Shown: positions 17,774 to 26,496 of the stretch, piece after piece | Layout of the letters: each line of letters opens with the position of its first letter | Position numbering within the stretch: position 1 is the stretch's first letter | NCBI GenBank assembly: GCA_035532035.1 | Contig: DATKRS010000029.1 | Location: 1 to 64,000, forward strand | DNA: 64,000 nucleotides | Source of the DNA: Candidatus Dormiibacterota bacterium | GTDB lineage: Bacteria > Vulcanimicrobiota > Vulcanimicrobiia > Vulcanimicrobiales > Vulcanimicrobiaceae | Direction: 5' to 3' | Translations under genes and position numbers: made by a program | Notes under the pieces: generated by a model | Seen by the model: only the letters and a program-made list of their open reading frames with translations | Database searches by the model: none | Told to the model about the DNA's origin: nothing

Positions 17774-18676
17774 TTACGAACCCTCCACGACGTCGGCGGT
17801 CGCCGACGCCGGAGCGACAGCGTAAAGAAAGATATCTTCGAGATTGAGATCGATGATGCGAACGCCCGTACCGCCGGCCGCCTCGAGTTTTTGCGCGATC
17901 TCGTTTGGCCCGTCGAGGACCATGATGCGCACGATGCGGCCGCTGCGATCGACGCGGCCGACGCGAGCGTCTGCGGCGATGCCGTTGAGCGAGTAGCTCT
18001 CGTTCGGAAAGATCGCCTCGACGATCTTGCGCCCGGACTTCAGATCGTCGATCGCGCCCTCGAGCACGAGACGGCCGCGATCCAGCACTGCGATGCGCTC
18101 GGCCGCGCGCTCGACCTGGCCGATCTGGTGCGACGAGAAGAGCACGGTCGCGCCGCGCGCTGCTTCGTTGACCATGAGGTTGAGCACGTGACGCTGGTTG
18201 ACGGGGTCCAAGCCGCTCGTCGGCTCGTCGAGCACGAGCAAATCGGCTTGTCGCGCGAAGGCGATGCCGACGGCAACCGCCGTCTTCATGCCCTTCGAGA
18301 GCGAACGCGCACGCTTGCGCGGATCGATGCCAAAGGTCTTGAGGAGATCGTAGGCGCGCGATGCGTCGAAGCGCTTGAACGCGCGGCGGTTCATCTCGAC
18401 GAGCTCGTGGACGCGCATCCAGTCGTAGAGCACGTCGCGCTCGGGGATGTAGACGATCGCTTCGAAGAGCGCCGGCACGAGGGGCTTCCCAGCGAAGGTG
18501 ACGCTGCCGGCGTTCGCCCGCGCGAGCCCAAGCATGCATTTGAACGTCGTCGTCTTGCCGGCGCCGTTTGGGCCCAAGAGCCCGAAGATCGTACCGGCCG
18601 GAATCTCGACCGACAGATCATCGACGGCGGCTTGAGAGCCGTACTTCTTGCTCAAATGCGAAATCGCGATGTTCAT
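17774..18676 (-). CDS. ABC transporter ATP-binding protein
   Basis: 300 aa. Walker A GPNGAGKTTTF, a signature motif degenerate as SLSKGMK, Walker B LLVLDEPTSGLDP and switch His in LFSSHQIGQ. A ~70-residue C-terminal extension after the ATPase core (GRVDRSGRIVRIMVLDG onwards) resembles the regulatory tail of CcmA/YtrB-type exporters. It sits between GntR and the permease with an ATGA overlap to gntR, as in YtrA-type operons. Energises the permease encoded 2 bp downstream. Confidence 0.92.
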   Translation of the reverse strand: MNIAISHLSKKYGSQAAVDDLSVEIPAGTIFGLLGPNGAGKTTTFKCMLGLARANAGSVTFAGKPLVPALFEAIVYIPERDVLYDWMRVHELVEMNRRAFKRFDASRAYDLLKTFGIDPRKRARSLSKGMKTAVAVGIAFARQADLLVLDEPTSGLDPVNQRHVLNLMVNEAARGATVLFSSHQIGQVERAAERIAVLDRGRLVLEGAIDDLKSGRKIVEAIFPNESYSLNGIAADARVGRVDRSGRIVRIMVLDGPNEIAQKLEAAGGTGVRIIDLNLEDIFLYAVAPASATADVVEGS

Positions 18677-19068
18677 CTTTCCTCCGAGAACCAGCGGTCG
18701 AGAACGGCGTCGACGACGTCGCGCACGTCCGCGCGCGTCAAGCCCATTGCCTTTGCTTCGCGTACCGCGCCCTCCATGGCGCGACGTGTGACGTCGCTTG
18801 CGGCGGCTCGCGTGGACGACACGCCGTCACCTTTGACGAAGGAGCCGCGTCCGGGCGACGTTTCTATGACGCCGTCGCGCTCCAAATCGCGATAGGCACG
18901 GGCGACGGTATTCGGGTTGATCGTCAGGTCGAGTGCGAGTTGCTTCACCGTCGGCAGCTGCTCGCCGGACTGCAGAACGCCCAGCGCCGTCGAGCGCTTG
19001 ACCTGCTCGACGATCTGCTGGTAGATCGGCACGCCGCTGCGTGGATCGACGGTAAGCACGACCGGCAC
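18673..19068 (-). CDS. GntR-family (YtrA-type) transcriptional regulator
   Basis: 131 aa from the GTG at 19068. The winged helix is clear: GVPIYQQIVEQVKRSTALG, LPTVKQLALDLTINPNTVARAYRDLERDG (HTH) and GRGSFV (wing). The C-terminal domain is only ~40 residues (AMEGAVREAKAMGLTRADV), which defines the short YtrA subfamily that controls neighbouring ABC operons. An in-frame ATG at 19101 would overlap the upstream 42-codon ORF; GTG 19068 falls just past that ORF's stop and is preferred. Its likely operator is the nested palindrome at 19235-19260 over the operon promoter, implying autoregulation. Confidence 0.9.
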   Translation of the reverse strand: MPVVLTVDPRSGVPIYQQIVEQVKRSTALGVLQSGEQLPTVKQLALDLTINPNTVARAYRDLERDGVIETSPGRGSFVKGDGVSSTRAAASDVTRRAMEGAVREAKAMGLTRADVRDVVDAVLDRWFSEER

Positions 19069-19082
19069 TGTCGTAGATCCGC

Positions 19083-19211
19083 CTAGAGCCTCGGACCCCA
19101 ACCCTGGAAGAACGGATCTTCACGCGGGCAGGCGATCGGCGAGCGATGCTCGGTAACCCGGACTTCCGGGCGAGGGGCGATGTACTCGGTCAAGAGGGCG
19201 GTTGCGTTCAT
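19083..19211 (-). CDS. 42-aa upstream ORF ahead of gntR
   Basis: Starts MNATALLTEYIAPRPEV and ends PFFQGWGPRL. It begins 24 nt after the palindromic operator, has a strong Shine-Dalgarno (AAGGAG, seven bases before ATG) and stops 14 nt ahead of the gntR GTG. It has the strongest ribosome-binding site in the operon. No membrane segment or repeated regulatory codons are seen. It may be a small functional protein or a translated leader that controls gntR. Not recognised as a known family. Confidence 0.6.
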   Translation of the reverse strand: MNATALLTEYIAPRPEVRVTEHRSPIACPREDPFFQGWGPRL

Positions 19212-19234
19212 GGCGGCTCCTTGTTCTAGGGCGA

Positions 19235-19260
19235 TGTTGTACTAGTACAATAGTACAACA
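19235..19260. promoter_or_regulatory. Nested palindrome: probable GntR operator
   Basis: TGTTGTACTA (19235-19244) is repeated perfectly inverted as TAGTACAACA (19251-19260) around GTACAA. A second perfect palindrome, TTGTACTAGTACAA, lies at 19237-19250. Spacing and the TGTACTA half-site fit YtrA-type GntR operators. It overlaps the -10 of the operon promoter, so binding should block transcription. Confidence 0.75.
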
Positions 19261-19275
19261 GAGGAGCGCCGTCAA
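19247..19275 (-). promoter_or_regulatory. Promoter of the GntR/ABC operon
   Basis: On the minus strand, TTGACG (19275-19270) is followed after exactly 17 bp by TATTGT (19252-19247). The -10 falls inside the palindromic operator. The first ORF begins 36 bases further on. Confidence 0.65.
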
Positions 19276-19299
19276 GCCCTTTCCTGGATTTCTTTTAGT

Positions 19300-20670
19300 T
19301 CAGCCTTGCTGTTCGATAAGCCGCCGGTCCGTGCTCGTGAGGACGCCGAACCGCGGGTCGTCGAGGGCGAAGATGCGATCCTCGTTGCTCATCGTGCGGG
19401 CCAGCCGCCGGATCGCCATCCCGTGCTCGCCCTCTACGGCGAGCGCCAGCGCCAGATCCTCGGGGCGTACGGGCCCGGTTGCCGCGATTGCCAGCTCTTG
19501 CCGGGCGGCAGCCGCCCAATGGAGCCGCCCGTACGCGTAGGCGAGGAGTGCCGCGCCTTCGGCGCGGCACGCACGGCACGCTTGCGCGTAGTGAGTAAAC
19601 GCGACGATTGCCGGTCCCTGCCGCCCCCGCGCCTCCTCGGCTAGACCGAGCGTAATCCAGAGTTCGTAGCGGGTCGGCGCAACGGCCAGCCCTTCGTGCG
19701 CCTCTGCGATCGCCTCACCGTACCGGTGTTCCAGATACGCCACCCATGCAAGCCACGACGTTGCTGCGATCGAGAGCGGGTTGAGGCGTTGCGCGGTCCG
19801 AAGCTCGACCTCCCCTTCGGTGATGTGCCCGCGCGCGACGAGCGCGATGCCGTACCACACATGTGCTGCCGCATCACTCGGGGCGAGAGCGACGGCTCTT
19901 TGCAGGTCTCCAACTGCACCCCTTCCGCTACCGGAGTCGAGCGCCAGCAACCCGAGTGCGGCATAGGCTCGGCCGCATCGTGGGTCGAGCGCGAGCGCTC
20001 TGCCCGCATCGGCGCGCGCGCGCGCGCGATCGTCTCGCGACGGCGACGCGCCATAGCCGTAATCCGCCATTACCGCATAGGCGCTTGCGCGTGCGCCGAA
20101 GGCCTGCGCGTCGCGAGGATCCTGCGCGATCGCGCGAGAGAAGAGCGCCACACTGTGCTCGACGCCGCTGCGCGTTCGCAGCGTCAGGAAAAAGTTGCCC
20201 ATCGTGAAGAGCTGCGCCGGTGCGGACATCGGCGGCGTCGCCGGCTCGCGAGAGAGGCCGTGCGCCCACGCGCCGATCGCAAAGACGAGCAACGCAGCCA
20301 TTGCCGCGAGCGCCATGCGGCCCGCGCGCCGCGGCACGTGCTCGGGCGTGGGAATCGCGTCGAGCCGGCGCACCGCAAACGTAAAGCGATATCCGCGTCG
20401 CGCGATCGTCTCGATCGCCCCCGCGCAGCGGCTTGCACGAAAGAGCTTGCGAAGAACGTAGACGTTCTGGGTGAGATTCGCCTCCTCGACGTAACCCTCG
20501 GGCCAAACTCGCCCGAGCAGCCCCTGCTTCGAGACGATCTCGCCCGCGCGCTCGACGAGGGCGAGCAGCGTCTCAACCACTTTGGGGCCGAGCGCGATCG
20601 GAGCGCCGTCGCGATAGAGCAGCAGGCGCTGCGCATCGAGCCGGAACGGGCCGAACTCGTAGACCACCAT
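19300..20670 (-). CDS. Membrane-anchored winged-helix regulator with TPR domain (CadC-like)
   Basis: About 456 aa. Residues 1-100 form an OmpR/PhoB-type winged helix: YEFGPFRLDAQRLLLYRDG, EANLTQNVYVLRKLF and IARRGYRFTFAVR. One transmembrane helix follows (RMALAAMAALLVFAIGAWA, ~115-135), then an extracytoplasmic region with TPR-like repeats (AYAALGLLALDSGSGRGAVG, AHVWYGIALVARGHITEGEV). This is the ToxR/CadC plan: a DNA-binding domain tethered to the membrane and controlled by an outer sensor. ATG at 20670 (MVVYEFG) is chosen over the upstream start seven codons earlier. Targets unknown; it faces away from the plus-strand gene at 20836. Confidence 0.85.
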   Translation of the reverse strand: MVVYEFGPFRLDAQRLLLYRDGAPIALGPKVVETLLALVERAGEIVSKQGLLGRVWPEGYVEEANLTQNVYVLRKLFRASRCAGAIETIARRGYRFTFAVRRLDAIPTPEHVPRRAGRMALAAMAALLVFAIGAWAHGLSREPATPPMSAPAQLFTMGNFFLTLRTRSGVEHSVALFSRAIAQDPRDAQAFGARASAYAVMADYGYGASPSRDDRARARADAGRALALDPRCGRAYAALGLLALDSGSGRGAVGDLQRAVALAPSDAAAHVWYGIALVARGHITEGEVELRTAQRLNPLSIAATSWLAWVAYLEHRYGEAIAEAHEGLAVAPTRYELWITLGLAEEARGRQGPAIVAFTHYAQACRACRAEGAALLAYAYGRLHWAAAARQELAIAATGPVRPEDLALALAVEGEHGMAIRRLARTMSNEDRIFALDDPRFGVLTSTDRRLIEQQG

Positions 20671-20835
20671 GGCGAGAGGTTCGCGCACCACCGCGCCGAG
20701 GACTTCTTTGCTTGCGCCGCGTTTGTCGTCGCCGGCGACCCGTGACTTCCGGCCTAATTCCCGCCGGGTCGCGAGCCCAGGGAAGGGAGTCCGGCGAGGG
20801 CGCGCCCAATACCGCCGTCCGGACCGCCCTTATCC

Positions 20836-21720
20836 ATGGAACCGAGCAAACCGTACACTCTCGGTCACGCTCGAGCGTGGCTCTCCGTCAACGCCGTGGT
20901 GATCGCTATAGCGATCGTCCTGCTGCTCCTCTTTGCGATCTTCCTTCGGTTGACGATGCACCCCGTGCAGCTCGCCGTCGCCGTCTTCAGCTCCATCGTC
21001 GTCTCGGTCGCAGCCCTCGCGATTGCCGTGCTCGGCATTGCCGCTGCGGTGCGGCGCGCCAACATCGCAGCGCGAAGCGCCGCGAGCGAAGCCGCAGCTC
21101 TGGGCGATCGCAGCGAGCGGGAGCTCACGGCGACGCGCGAGCACGCCGAGACGTCGATTCGCGCCGCCGCCGATGCCGTCGTGAACAAAACGGAGACCGC
21201 CGCATTCTTCGAGCGCCTGCGTTTCACGCAGATGCTGCTCGACGGGCGCGACGTACGCGAACCTGCGGAGTGGCTCGACAACCTCTTCTTGAGCAATGGC
21301 GGCGACATCCGAAAGATTCGCGACGAGCTCAAGCGCGATCTCGTCTTCGGGAACATCGACGCAACCCGCAACGCTCTCGCCATCTACAATGCGATCGCCG
21401 CGATTGCCGAGTATTACTATTCGAACTTAGTCGTTCCGGAGATCATCCTTTCGCGCATGGCCGTGCGCGCGCAGCTCGCCGCGTTCTATTTTGGGCCCGC
21501 CTTCAGCGCACTCGGCATGATCAACCGTACGGCGTCGCACAACGTGCAGCGTTTTCTCAACGACACGAAGCTCTACACGCGCAAGAACGAGCCTTGGCTC
21601 GAGCAGTTGGTTCCGGAGTTCTATCAAGAGTCGGAAGCGCAGAAGGGCGCTGCGTTCCCCGTTACGGGGACCGAAAGCGTCGACAAGATCGCGCAGTTCA
21701 AGCAGAGCGTCGGCGGCTAG
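20836..21720 (+). CDS. Hypothetical protein with two N-terminal transmembrane helices
   Basis: 294 aa, not recognised. Two hydrophobic helices (NAVVIAIAIVLLLLFAIFL and the segment near VSVAALAIAVLGIAAAV) are followed by a coiled-coil-like Ala/Glu/Arg stretch (AARSAASEAAALGDRSEREL) and a cytosolic helical domain with conserved-looking DLVFGNIDATRNALAIYNAI, and by YFGPAFSALGMINR. The layout (membrane anchor, coiled coil, helical domain) resembles DUF4760-type proteins; a second membrane-helical protein of that type is at 41732-42301. Divergent from the CadC-like regulator with 165 bp between starts. Confidence 0.75.
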   Translation: MEPSKPYTLGHARAWLSVNAVVIAIAIVLLLLFAIFLRLTMHPVQLAVAVFSSIVVSVAALAIAVLGIAAAVRRANIAARSAASEAAALGDRSERELTATREHAETSIRAAADAVVNKTETAAFFERLRFTQMLLDGRDVREPAEWLDNLFLSNGGDIRKIRDELKRDLVFGNIDATRNALAIYNAIAAIAEYYYSNLVVPEIILSRMAVRAQLAAFYFGPAFSALGMINRTASHNVQRFLNDTKLYTRKNEPWLEQLVPEFYQESEAQKGAAFPVTGTESVDKIAQFKQSVGG

Positions 21721-21735
21721 GAGTTTGCCGAACTC

Positions 21736-22338
21736 CTAGAAGCGTTCCATCGCGTCGGCGAGCGCGCCGCTTCCTTCCCGGCGCAGCGCTGCAACCGCCC
21801 CGCGCCGATCCGCGACCGTCCGGTTCTGCGAGAGTTTGTAGCTCGCTTCCAGCCTCGTCACTGGAATGTCGAATGCCACGATCGCGTCGAGGAAGGCCTC
21901 CAGACGCTCGGGGCTCAGCTCGCGAACGTCCCACGCGTCGCGGACGTCTCCCTCGTAGCGACGGCTCAGCGCGGTAACGAGGTCGAGCACCCGCTCCCGA
22001 TCCTCGACGAGACGGGGCGTTCCGTACGCGTGGACCGTCATGTAGTTCCACGTCGGCACGTTGTCGCGGCTTTCGTACCAGCGTGGCGAAACGTACGCGT
22101 GCGGCCCGGAGAAGACGACCAGCGCCTCTGCGGCTCCCCAAGCGCGCCATTGCGGATTTGCGCGCGCCATGTGCGCGCGCAAGATCATCGCATCGCCGTC
22201 GCGCTCGACGAGAAACGGCACGTGCGTCGCCACGCAGTCGCCGTGTTGCGCCGAGACCAGGACGGCAAACGCGTGCTCTTCGACGAAGCGCGCAAGCTCG
22301 GAGACATTATCCACGCGAAAGGCGGCGGGAACGTACAT
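21736..22338 (-). CDS. FMN-binding PaiB-family protein
   Basis: 200 aa, full length for the PaiB/'FMN-binding negative transcriptional regulator' family (PF04299). It starts MYVPAAFRVDNVSELARFV and contains ATHVPFLVERDGD, LRAHMARANPQWRAW, VVFSGPHAYVSPRWY, VPTWNYMTVHAYG and IVAFDIPVTRLEASYKLSQNR, all landmark segments. In Bacillus PaiB represses sporulation and degradative-enzyme genes; structurally these are split-barrel flavoproteins. No partner gene is visible here. Confidence 0.93.
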   Translation of the reverse strand: MYVPAAFRVDNVSELARFVEEHAFAVLVSAQHGDCVATHVPFLVERDGDAMILRAHMARANPQWRAWGAAEALVVFSGPHAYVSPRWYESRDNVPTWNYMTVHAYGTPRLVEDRERVLDLVTALSRRYEGDVRDAWDVRELSPERLEAFLDAIVAFDIPVTRLEASYKLSQNRTVADRRGAVAALRREGSGALADAMERF

Positions 22339-22380
22339 CGTGCGTCAATGCGCGAACGATCCACCGGTTCCTTGCCGAGG

Positions 22381-23484
22381 CTAGAGCTGGGCGCGATAGC
22401 GCCAGACGCTCACGCTCAACAGCACCGCGGTAAATGCGAAAAGCGCGAGGAAGTGCGGCCATAGCACGCCGAGGCCACTGCCCTTGATGAGCGCGCCACG
22501 CGCGATCACGCCGAAGTGGTTGATCGGATTGAAGAGTGCGACCGGCTGCAGCCATCGCGGCATCGCTTCGATCGGCGTGAACGCGCCCGAAAGCGAGGCG
22601 AGCGGCGGGTTGAGAAAGAAGAGCACCAGCTGCGCCTGGCGTGCCGACCGCACGATGGTCGCGATGAACATCCCGAGCCCGATTCCCGAGAACATGCACA
22701 GGCCGGCGCCGGCGAGAAAGACGGCCAAGCTCCCGTTGAACGGTAGGTCGAAGACCCAGCGCAGCATCGCGAGTGCGATGAGGCCCATGGCGAAGAGCGC
22801 CGTGAAGAGTGGAACGATCTTCGCGACGATGATCTCCGCCGCGCTGGCCGGCGACATCAAGAGCTGCTCGAGCGTTCCCGCCGCGCGCTCTTTGACGATC
22901 ATCTGCGAAGAGAAGAGCGTTCCAACGAGGATGAGCAGCAACCCCAAGATGCCCGTCACGATGAACCATGATCCCACGAGACCGGGATTGTAGAGATAAT
23001 CCGGCTCGAGCAGGACGCCGCCCGCCTGCGGCGCGCCCGCGACGAGGCGGTCGTAGGCCGCGACGACGCCTCGTGCGTACCCCTGCGCGATCGCCGCCGT
23101 ATTTGCGTTCGTCGCGTTGAGCAGGAACTGCACGGTCGCGGTTCTGCCGCGAAGCATGTCGCGCGCAAATCCATACGGAATAACGACGCCGCCGTCGAGC
23201 GTGCCGCGCGCAATCGCATCCCCGACGGCCGCGCCCGAATCGTAATACCCCACGACGCGAAAGCTTCTGCTCTCCGAGAGCGTGGCGACGAGCTCGCGGC
23301 TCTCCGGCGTCGCGCTGAGGTCCACGACGCCCAACGGAAGATTCGTTACCGTTGCACTGAGCACGAAACCGAAGACCAGCAGCTCGAGCACCGGAGCGAC
23401 CACGAGCGCGATCATGTACCGCCGGTCGTGCAGCATCTGCGCAAACTCTTTGACGATCAACGCCCGCAGCCGCCGCCCGGCCAT
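22381..23484 (-). CDS. ABC-2-type permease of the HlyD/ABC exporter
   Basis: 367 aa from ATG 23484 (MAGRRLRALIVKEF). YbhR-like: one N-terminal helix, a long extracytoplasmic loop (LSATPESRELVATLSESRSF onwards), then five helices including MIVKERAAGTLEQLLMSP (coupling region) and SGAFTPIEAMPRWLQPVALFNP near the C-terminus. Its ATG overlaps the preceding permease stop (TGATG). It completes an adaptor/dual-ATPase/two-permease exporter like E. coli YbhGFSR, implicated in drug or cation export. Confidence 0.92.
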   Translation of the reverse strand: MAGRRLRALIVKEFAQMLHDRRYMIALVVAPVLELLVFGFVLSATVTNLPLGVVDLSATPESRELVATLSESRSFRVVGYYDSGAAVGDAIARGTLDGGVVIPYGFARDMLRGRTATVQFLLNATNANTAAIAQGYARGVVAAYDRLVAGAPQAGGVLLEPDYLYNPGLVGSWFIVTGILGLLLILVGTLFSSQMIVKERAAGTLEQLLMSPASAAEIIVAKIVPLFTALFAMGLIALAMLRWVFDLPFNGSLAVFLAGAGLCMFSGIGLGMFIATIVRSARQAQLVLFFLNPPLASLSGAFTPIEAMPRWLQPVALFNPINHFGVIARGALIKGSGLGVLWPHFLALFAFTAVLLSVSVWRYRAQL

Positions 23485-24587
23485 CAATCCTTCACCTGCA
23501 TGGCGCGCATGTTCCGCCACGCGATCCCGTAGAACAGAAGTCCGAATCCCCCAATCGCCGCGACGCTGGACCACATCGCCGGCCATCCGCCCCCTTGCAG
23601 AAACGCATCACGCACGATCTTGATGTAGTAGGTCCCCCACACGACGTTCGACATCCACCGCAATGCGATCGGTATATTTTCGATCGGAAAGAGCAATCCG
23701 GAGAGGATGAAGACCATCAAGAATCCGCCGGCAGCCACGGCTTGCATCGCGGCGACTTGGCTCGGTATCGCCGAGCCGACCATCGTGCCGAAGGCCGCCA
23801 CGCAGAATGCGTAGAGCAACGACGCGACGACGAACGGCGTCGGATCGCCGACGAACCCGAGGCCGAAATACGTAAGGAGCAGGGCGATGAGAATCACCCA
23901 CTCGCAAAATGCGATCGCCACGATCGCGAGAATCTTGCCGAGCAGGTACTCGTGCGCGGGAATGCTCGACGCGTACACCTGCAGAATCGTCTTCTCCTCG
24001 CCTTCCTTCGACATCGCGAGCGCGGCAAGAAGCGTCGGAAAGAGCGTCAGCGCCAGTACGAAAATGCCCGGCCCGTAGAACTTCTTCGAGTCGCCGCCCG
24101 GGTTATACCAGAGGCGAATCGCCGCGCGCACGGGCTGCCGAGCGGCCTCGTCGAGGGTCGCGTTGTACGCATCGACGACTTCGCTCGCATCGCCGGCGGC
24201 GAGCTTGGCCGTGTTGGCATCCGATCCGTCGACGAGCAGCTGCACGGGCGCGGGCACGCCCCTCGCGACGTCGCGCCCGAAGTCCGGCGGGATGACGAGG
24301 GCCGCGCGCGCGCGATTGGAAGCGAGCGCGCGCTCCGCGCTTTCGTTCACGGGCCACGAGATGACAGTGAAGGTGATCGAGGCGCGAAACGCATCCACGA
24401 GCGCGTTCGAGGCGCTCGAGCCGTCGAGGTCCTGCACGACGATGGGCATTTCGTTGACCGTGAGCGAGATGGCCGTTCCCATGATGACCAGGAGAAAGGC
24501 CGGCAGCACGAGCGCGAGCACGAGCGTGAGGCGGTCGCGAAGGACCTGGATGATCTCCTTTCGCGTTTGCGCGAAGACGCGCCGCAC
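23484..24587 (-). CDS. ABC-2-type permease of the HlyD/ABC exporter
   Basis: 367 aa from GTG 24587, which begins one base after the ATPase stop. YbhS-like organisation: N-terminal helix (TLVLALVLPAFLLVIMGTAI), an extracytoplasmic domain (QLLVDGSDANTAKLAAGDAS), five C-terminal helices and the conserved coupling segment SKEGEEKTILQVYASSIPAH. It is a paralogue of the next permease; the two would form a heterodimeric channel. Confidence 0.92.
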   Translation of the reverse strand: MRRVFAQTRKEIIQVLRDRLTLVLALVLPAFLLVIMGTAISLTVNEMPIVVQDLDGSSASNALVDAFRASITFTVISWPVNESAERALASNRARAALVIPPDFGRDVARGVPAPVQLLVDGSDANTAKLAAGDASEVVDAYNATLDEAARQPVRAAIRLWYNPGGDSKKFYGPGIFVLALTLFPTLLAALAMSKEGEEKTILQVYASSIPAHEYLLGKILAIVAIAFCEWVILIALLLTYFGLGFVGDPTPFVVASLLYAFCVAAFGTMVGSAIPSQVAAMQAVAAGGFLMVFILSGLLFPIENIPIALRWMSNVVWGTYYIKIVRDAFLQGGGWPAMWSSVAAIGGFGLLFYGIAWRNMRAMQVKD

Positions 24588-24588
24588 G

Positions 24589-26496
24589 TTACGAGACCCC
24601 GGCCTTCTCGACCGCGCCGATGAACACGTCTTCGAGCGAGAACCGAGCTTCGCGCGCGCTGATGACGTGAATCCCGCCGCTCTGGAGCTCGCGCGTCACG
24701 CTGGGTTGCGCCGACGCGACGTCGTCGACGACGACGTGCAGCCGATCGCCGAAGAGCGATGCGTCGTATCGCTTGCGCCGAAGGAGATCGGCGGCAACTT
24801 GCGGCCGATCGACGCGCAGCTCGAGCAAATGTCCCGCCTGCCGGCTACGGATCTCACTCGGGCTTCCTTCGACGGCAAGCCTTCCCCCGATCATGAATCC
24901 GAGCCGATTGCACTGGTCCGCCTCTTCCAAATAGTGCGTCGTTACGAGAATTGCCGCGCCGCTGTCGGCGAGTGCCTGAATCACTCCCCACAACGCGCGA
25001 CGCGCGAGCGGATCCACGCCGGAGGTCGGCTCGTCCAAGAAGATCACGCTCGGCTCGTGCATGATCGCCGACCCGAAGGCAACGCGCTGCTTCCAACCGC
25101 CGGGAAGGCTGCCGGTGAGGTCGCGCTCCTTGCCGCCGAGCCCCGAGAAGCGGAGCACCCAGGCGATCTTCGCGGCCGCCTCTTCCGGCGCAACGTCGTA
25201 CACGCCGGCAAAGAACTCCAAGTTCTCGCGAATCGATAGATCGTCGTAGAGCGAGAAGAGCTGCGACATGTAGCCGATGCGTTGGCGAACCTGTTGCGCT
25301 CGCAGGTGATCGCCGGCTCCCGCCAGTCGTGCGCGCCCCTCCGTAGGCTCGAGCAAGCCGCAGAGCATTTTGATCGTCGTCGTCTTCCCCGCGCCGTTCG
25401 CGCCCAGGAGCCCGTAGATTTCGCCGTAGCGCACCTCGAAGCTCACGCCGTCAACCGCGACGAAATCGCCGAAGCGCTTCGTGAGCCGCTCGGCGCCGAT
25501 CGCGACCTCGCCGCGCGGCTCGCGATGCTCGTGACGAGCCGGGAACGGAGCGTCGGGCGCTCGCTGTCCGAGCGAACGCATCGATGCGACGAACACGTTC
25601 TCGAGCAACGGGTCGTCCACGCGAATTTCCTGCACCGCGATTTTCGCATCGCTCGCGGCGCCTTCGACGATCGCGCGCGCCGCATCGGTATCGGCAGCGA
25701 GGACGTCGAGGTGATCGCCGAAACGCTGCACGTCCACGATCGTGCCTGCGGCGACGGCGGGACCGAGCGCCTGCGTTGCGGCGCGCAGGTCGTCGACGCG
25801 CACCACGAGGCGCCGTGCGTGCAGGCTCTCGCGCAGCTCGCTCGGCGTGCCGAGGCGATAGATCTCGCCGCGATGCACGAACGCGACACGCGTGCATCGC
25901 TCCGCCTCGTCGAGATACGGCGTCGCCACCACGATCGTCAGGCCTTCGGCGCACAGATGCGCGAGGGCGTCCCAGAACTCGCGGCGCGACACCGGATCGA
26001 CGCCGGTCGTCGGTTCGTCGAGCAAAAGCACGTCCGGCTCGGAGACGAGCGCGCAGACGAGCGCGAGCTTCTGCTTCATTCCGCCGCTGAGCTCGTCGGC
26101 GAGGCGATGAGCGAACTGCCCCATGCCGAAGATCTCCAGATAGTGGGTGCCGCGGCGCGCGATCGTCTCCGGCGGCGTCAGCCGCAGATCCCCCACGTAA
26201 CGGATGTTCTCCGCAACCGTCAAGTCGGGGTAGAGCGTAAAGCCCTGCGTGAGATATCCAGTTCGCAACCGCGCCGCGCGCGCCGGCTGGTCGAAGACGA
26301 GCGCGTCGCCGCTCGTCGCATTCGCGACGCCGGCGACGATCTGCAGCGTCGACGTCTTCCCGGCGCCGTCGGGCCCGACGAGCCCGAAGATCTCGCCGGC
26401 AGCGACGTCGAAGGTGATTGCGCGCACGGCTTCGACGGTTCCGTAGCGCTTGACGAGATTGCGTACGCGAACTGCCGGACCGGCACTCGCGCTCAC
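24589..26496 (-). CDS. ABC exporter protein with two fused ATPase domains
   Basis: 635 aa with two full nucleotide-binding domains, as in YbhF. Domain 1: GPDGAGKTSTLQ (Asp in place of the usual Asn in Walker A), LSGGMKQK, LLLDEPTTGVDP. Domain 2: GANGAGKTTTIK, a drifted signature TGSLPGGWKQR, and VIFLDEPTSGVDP. The second signature departs from LSGGQ while Walker A/B are intact. GTG start overlaps the HlyD stop by 4 bp (GTGA). Drives the two permeases that follow. Confidence 0.93.
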   Translation of the reverse strand: MSASAGPAVRVRNLVKRYGTVEAVRAITFDVAAGEIFGLVGPDGAGKTSTLQIVAGVANATSGDALVFDQPARAARLRTGYLTQGFTLYPDLTVAENIRYVGDLRLTPPETIARRGTHYLEIFGMGQFAHRLADELSGGMKQKLALVCALVSEPDVLLLDEPTTGVDPVSRREFWDALAHLCAEGLTIVVATPYLDEAERCTRVAFVHRGEIYRLGTPSELRESLHARRLVVRVDDLRAATQALGPAVAAGTIVDVQRFGDHLDVLAADTDAARAIVEGAASDAKIAVQEIRVDDPLLENVFVASMRSLGQRAPDAPFPARHEHREPRGEVAIGAERLTKRFGDFVAVDGVSFEVRYGEIYGLLGANGAGKTTTIKMLCGLLEPTEGRARLAGAGDHLRAQQVRQRIGYMSQLFSLYDDLSIRENLEFFAGVYDVAPEEAAAKIAWVLRFSGLGGKERDLTGSLPGGWKQRVAFGSAIMHEPSVIFLDEPTSGVDPLARRALWGVIQALADSGAAILVTTHYLEEADQCNRLGFMIGGRLAVEGSPSEIRSRQAGHLLELRVDRPQVAADLLRRKRYDASLFGDRLHVVVDDVASAQPSVTRELQSGGIHVISAREARFSLEDVFIGAVEKAGVS

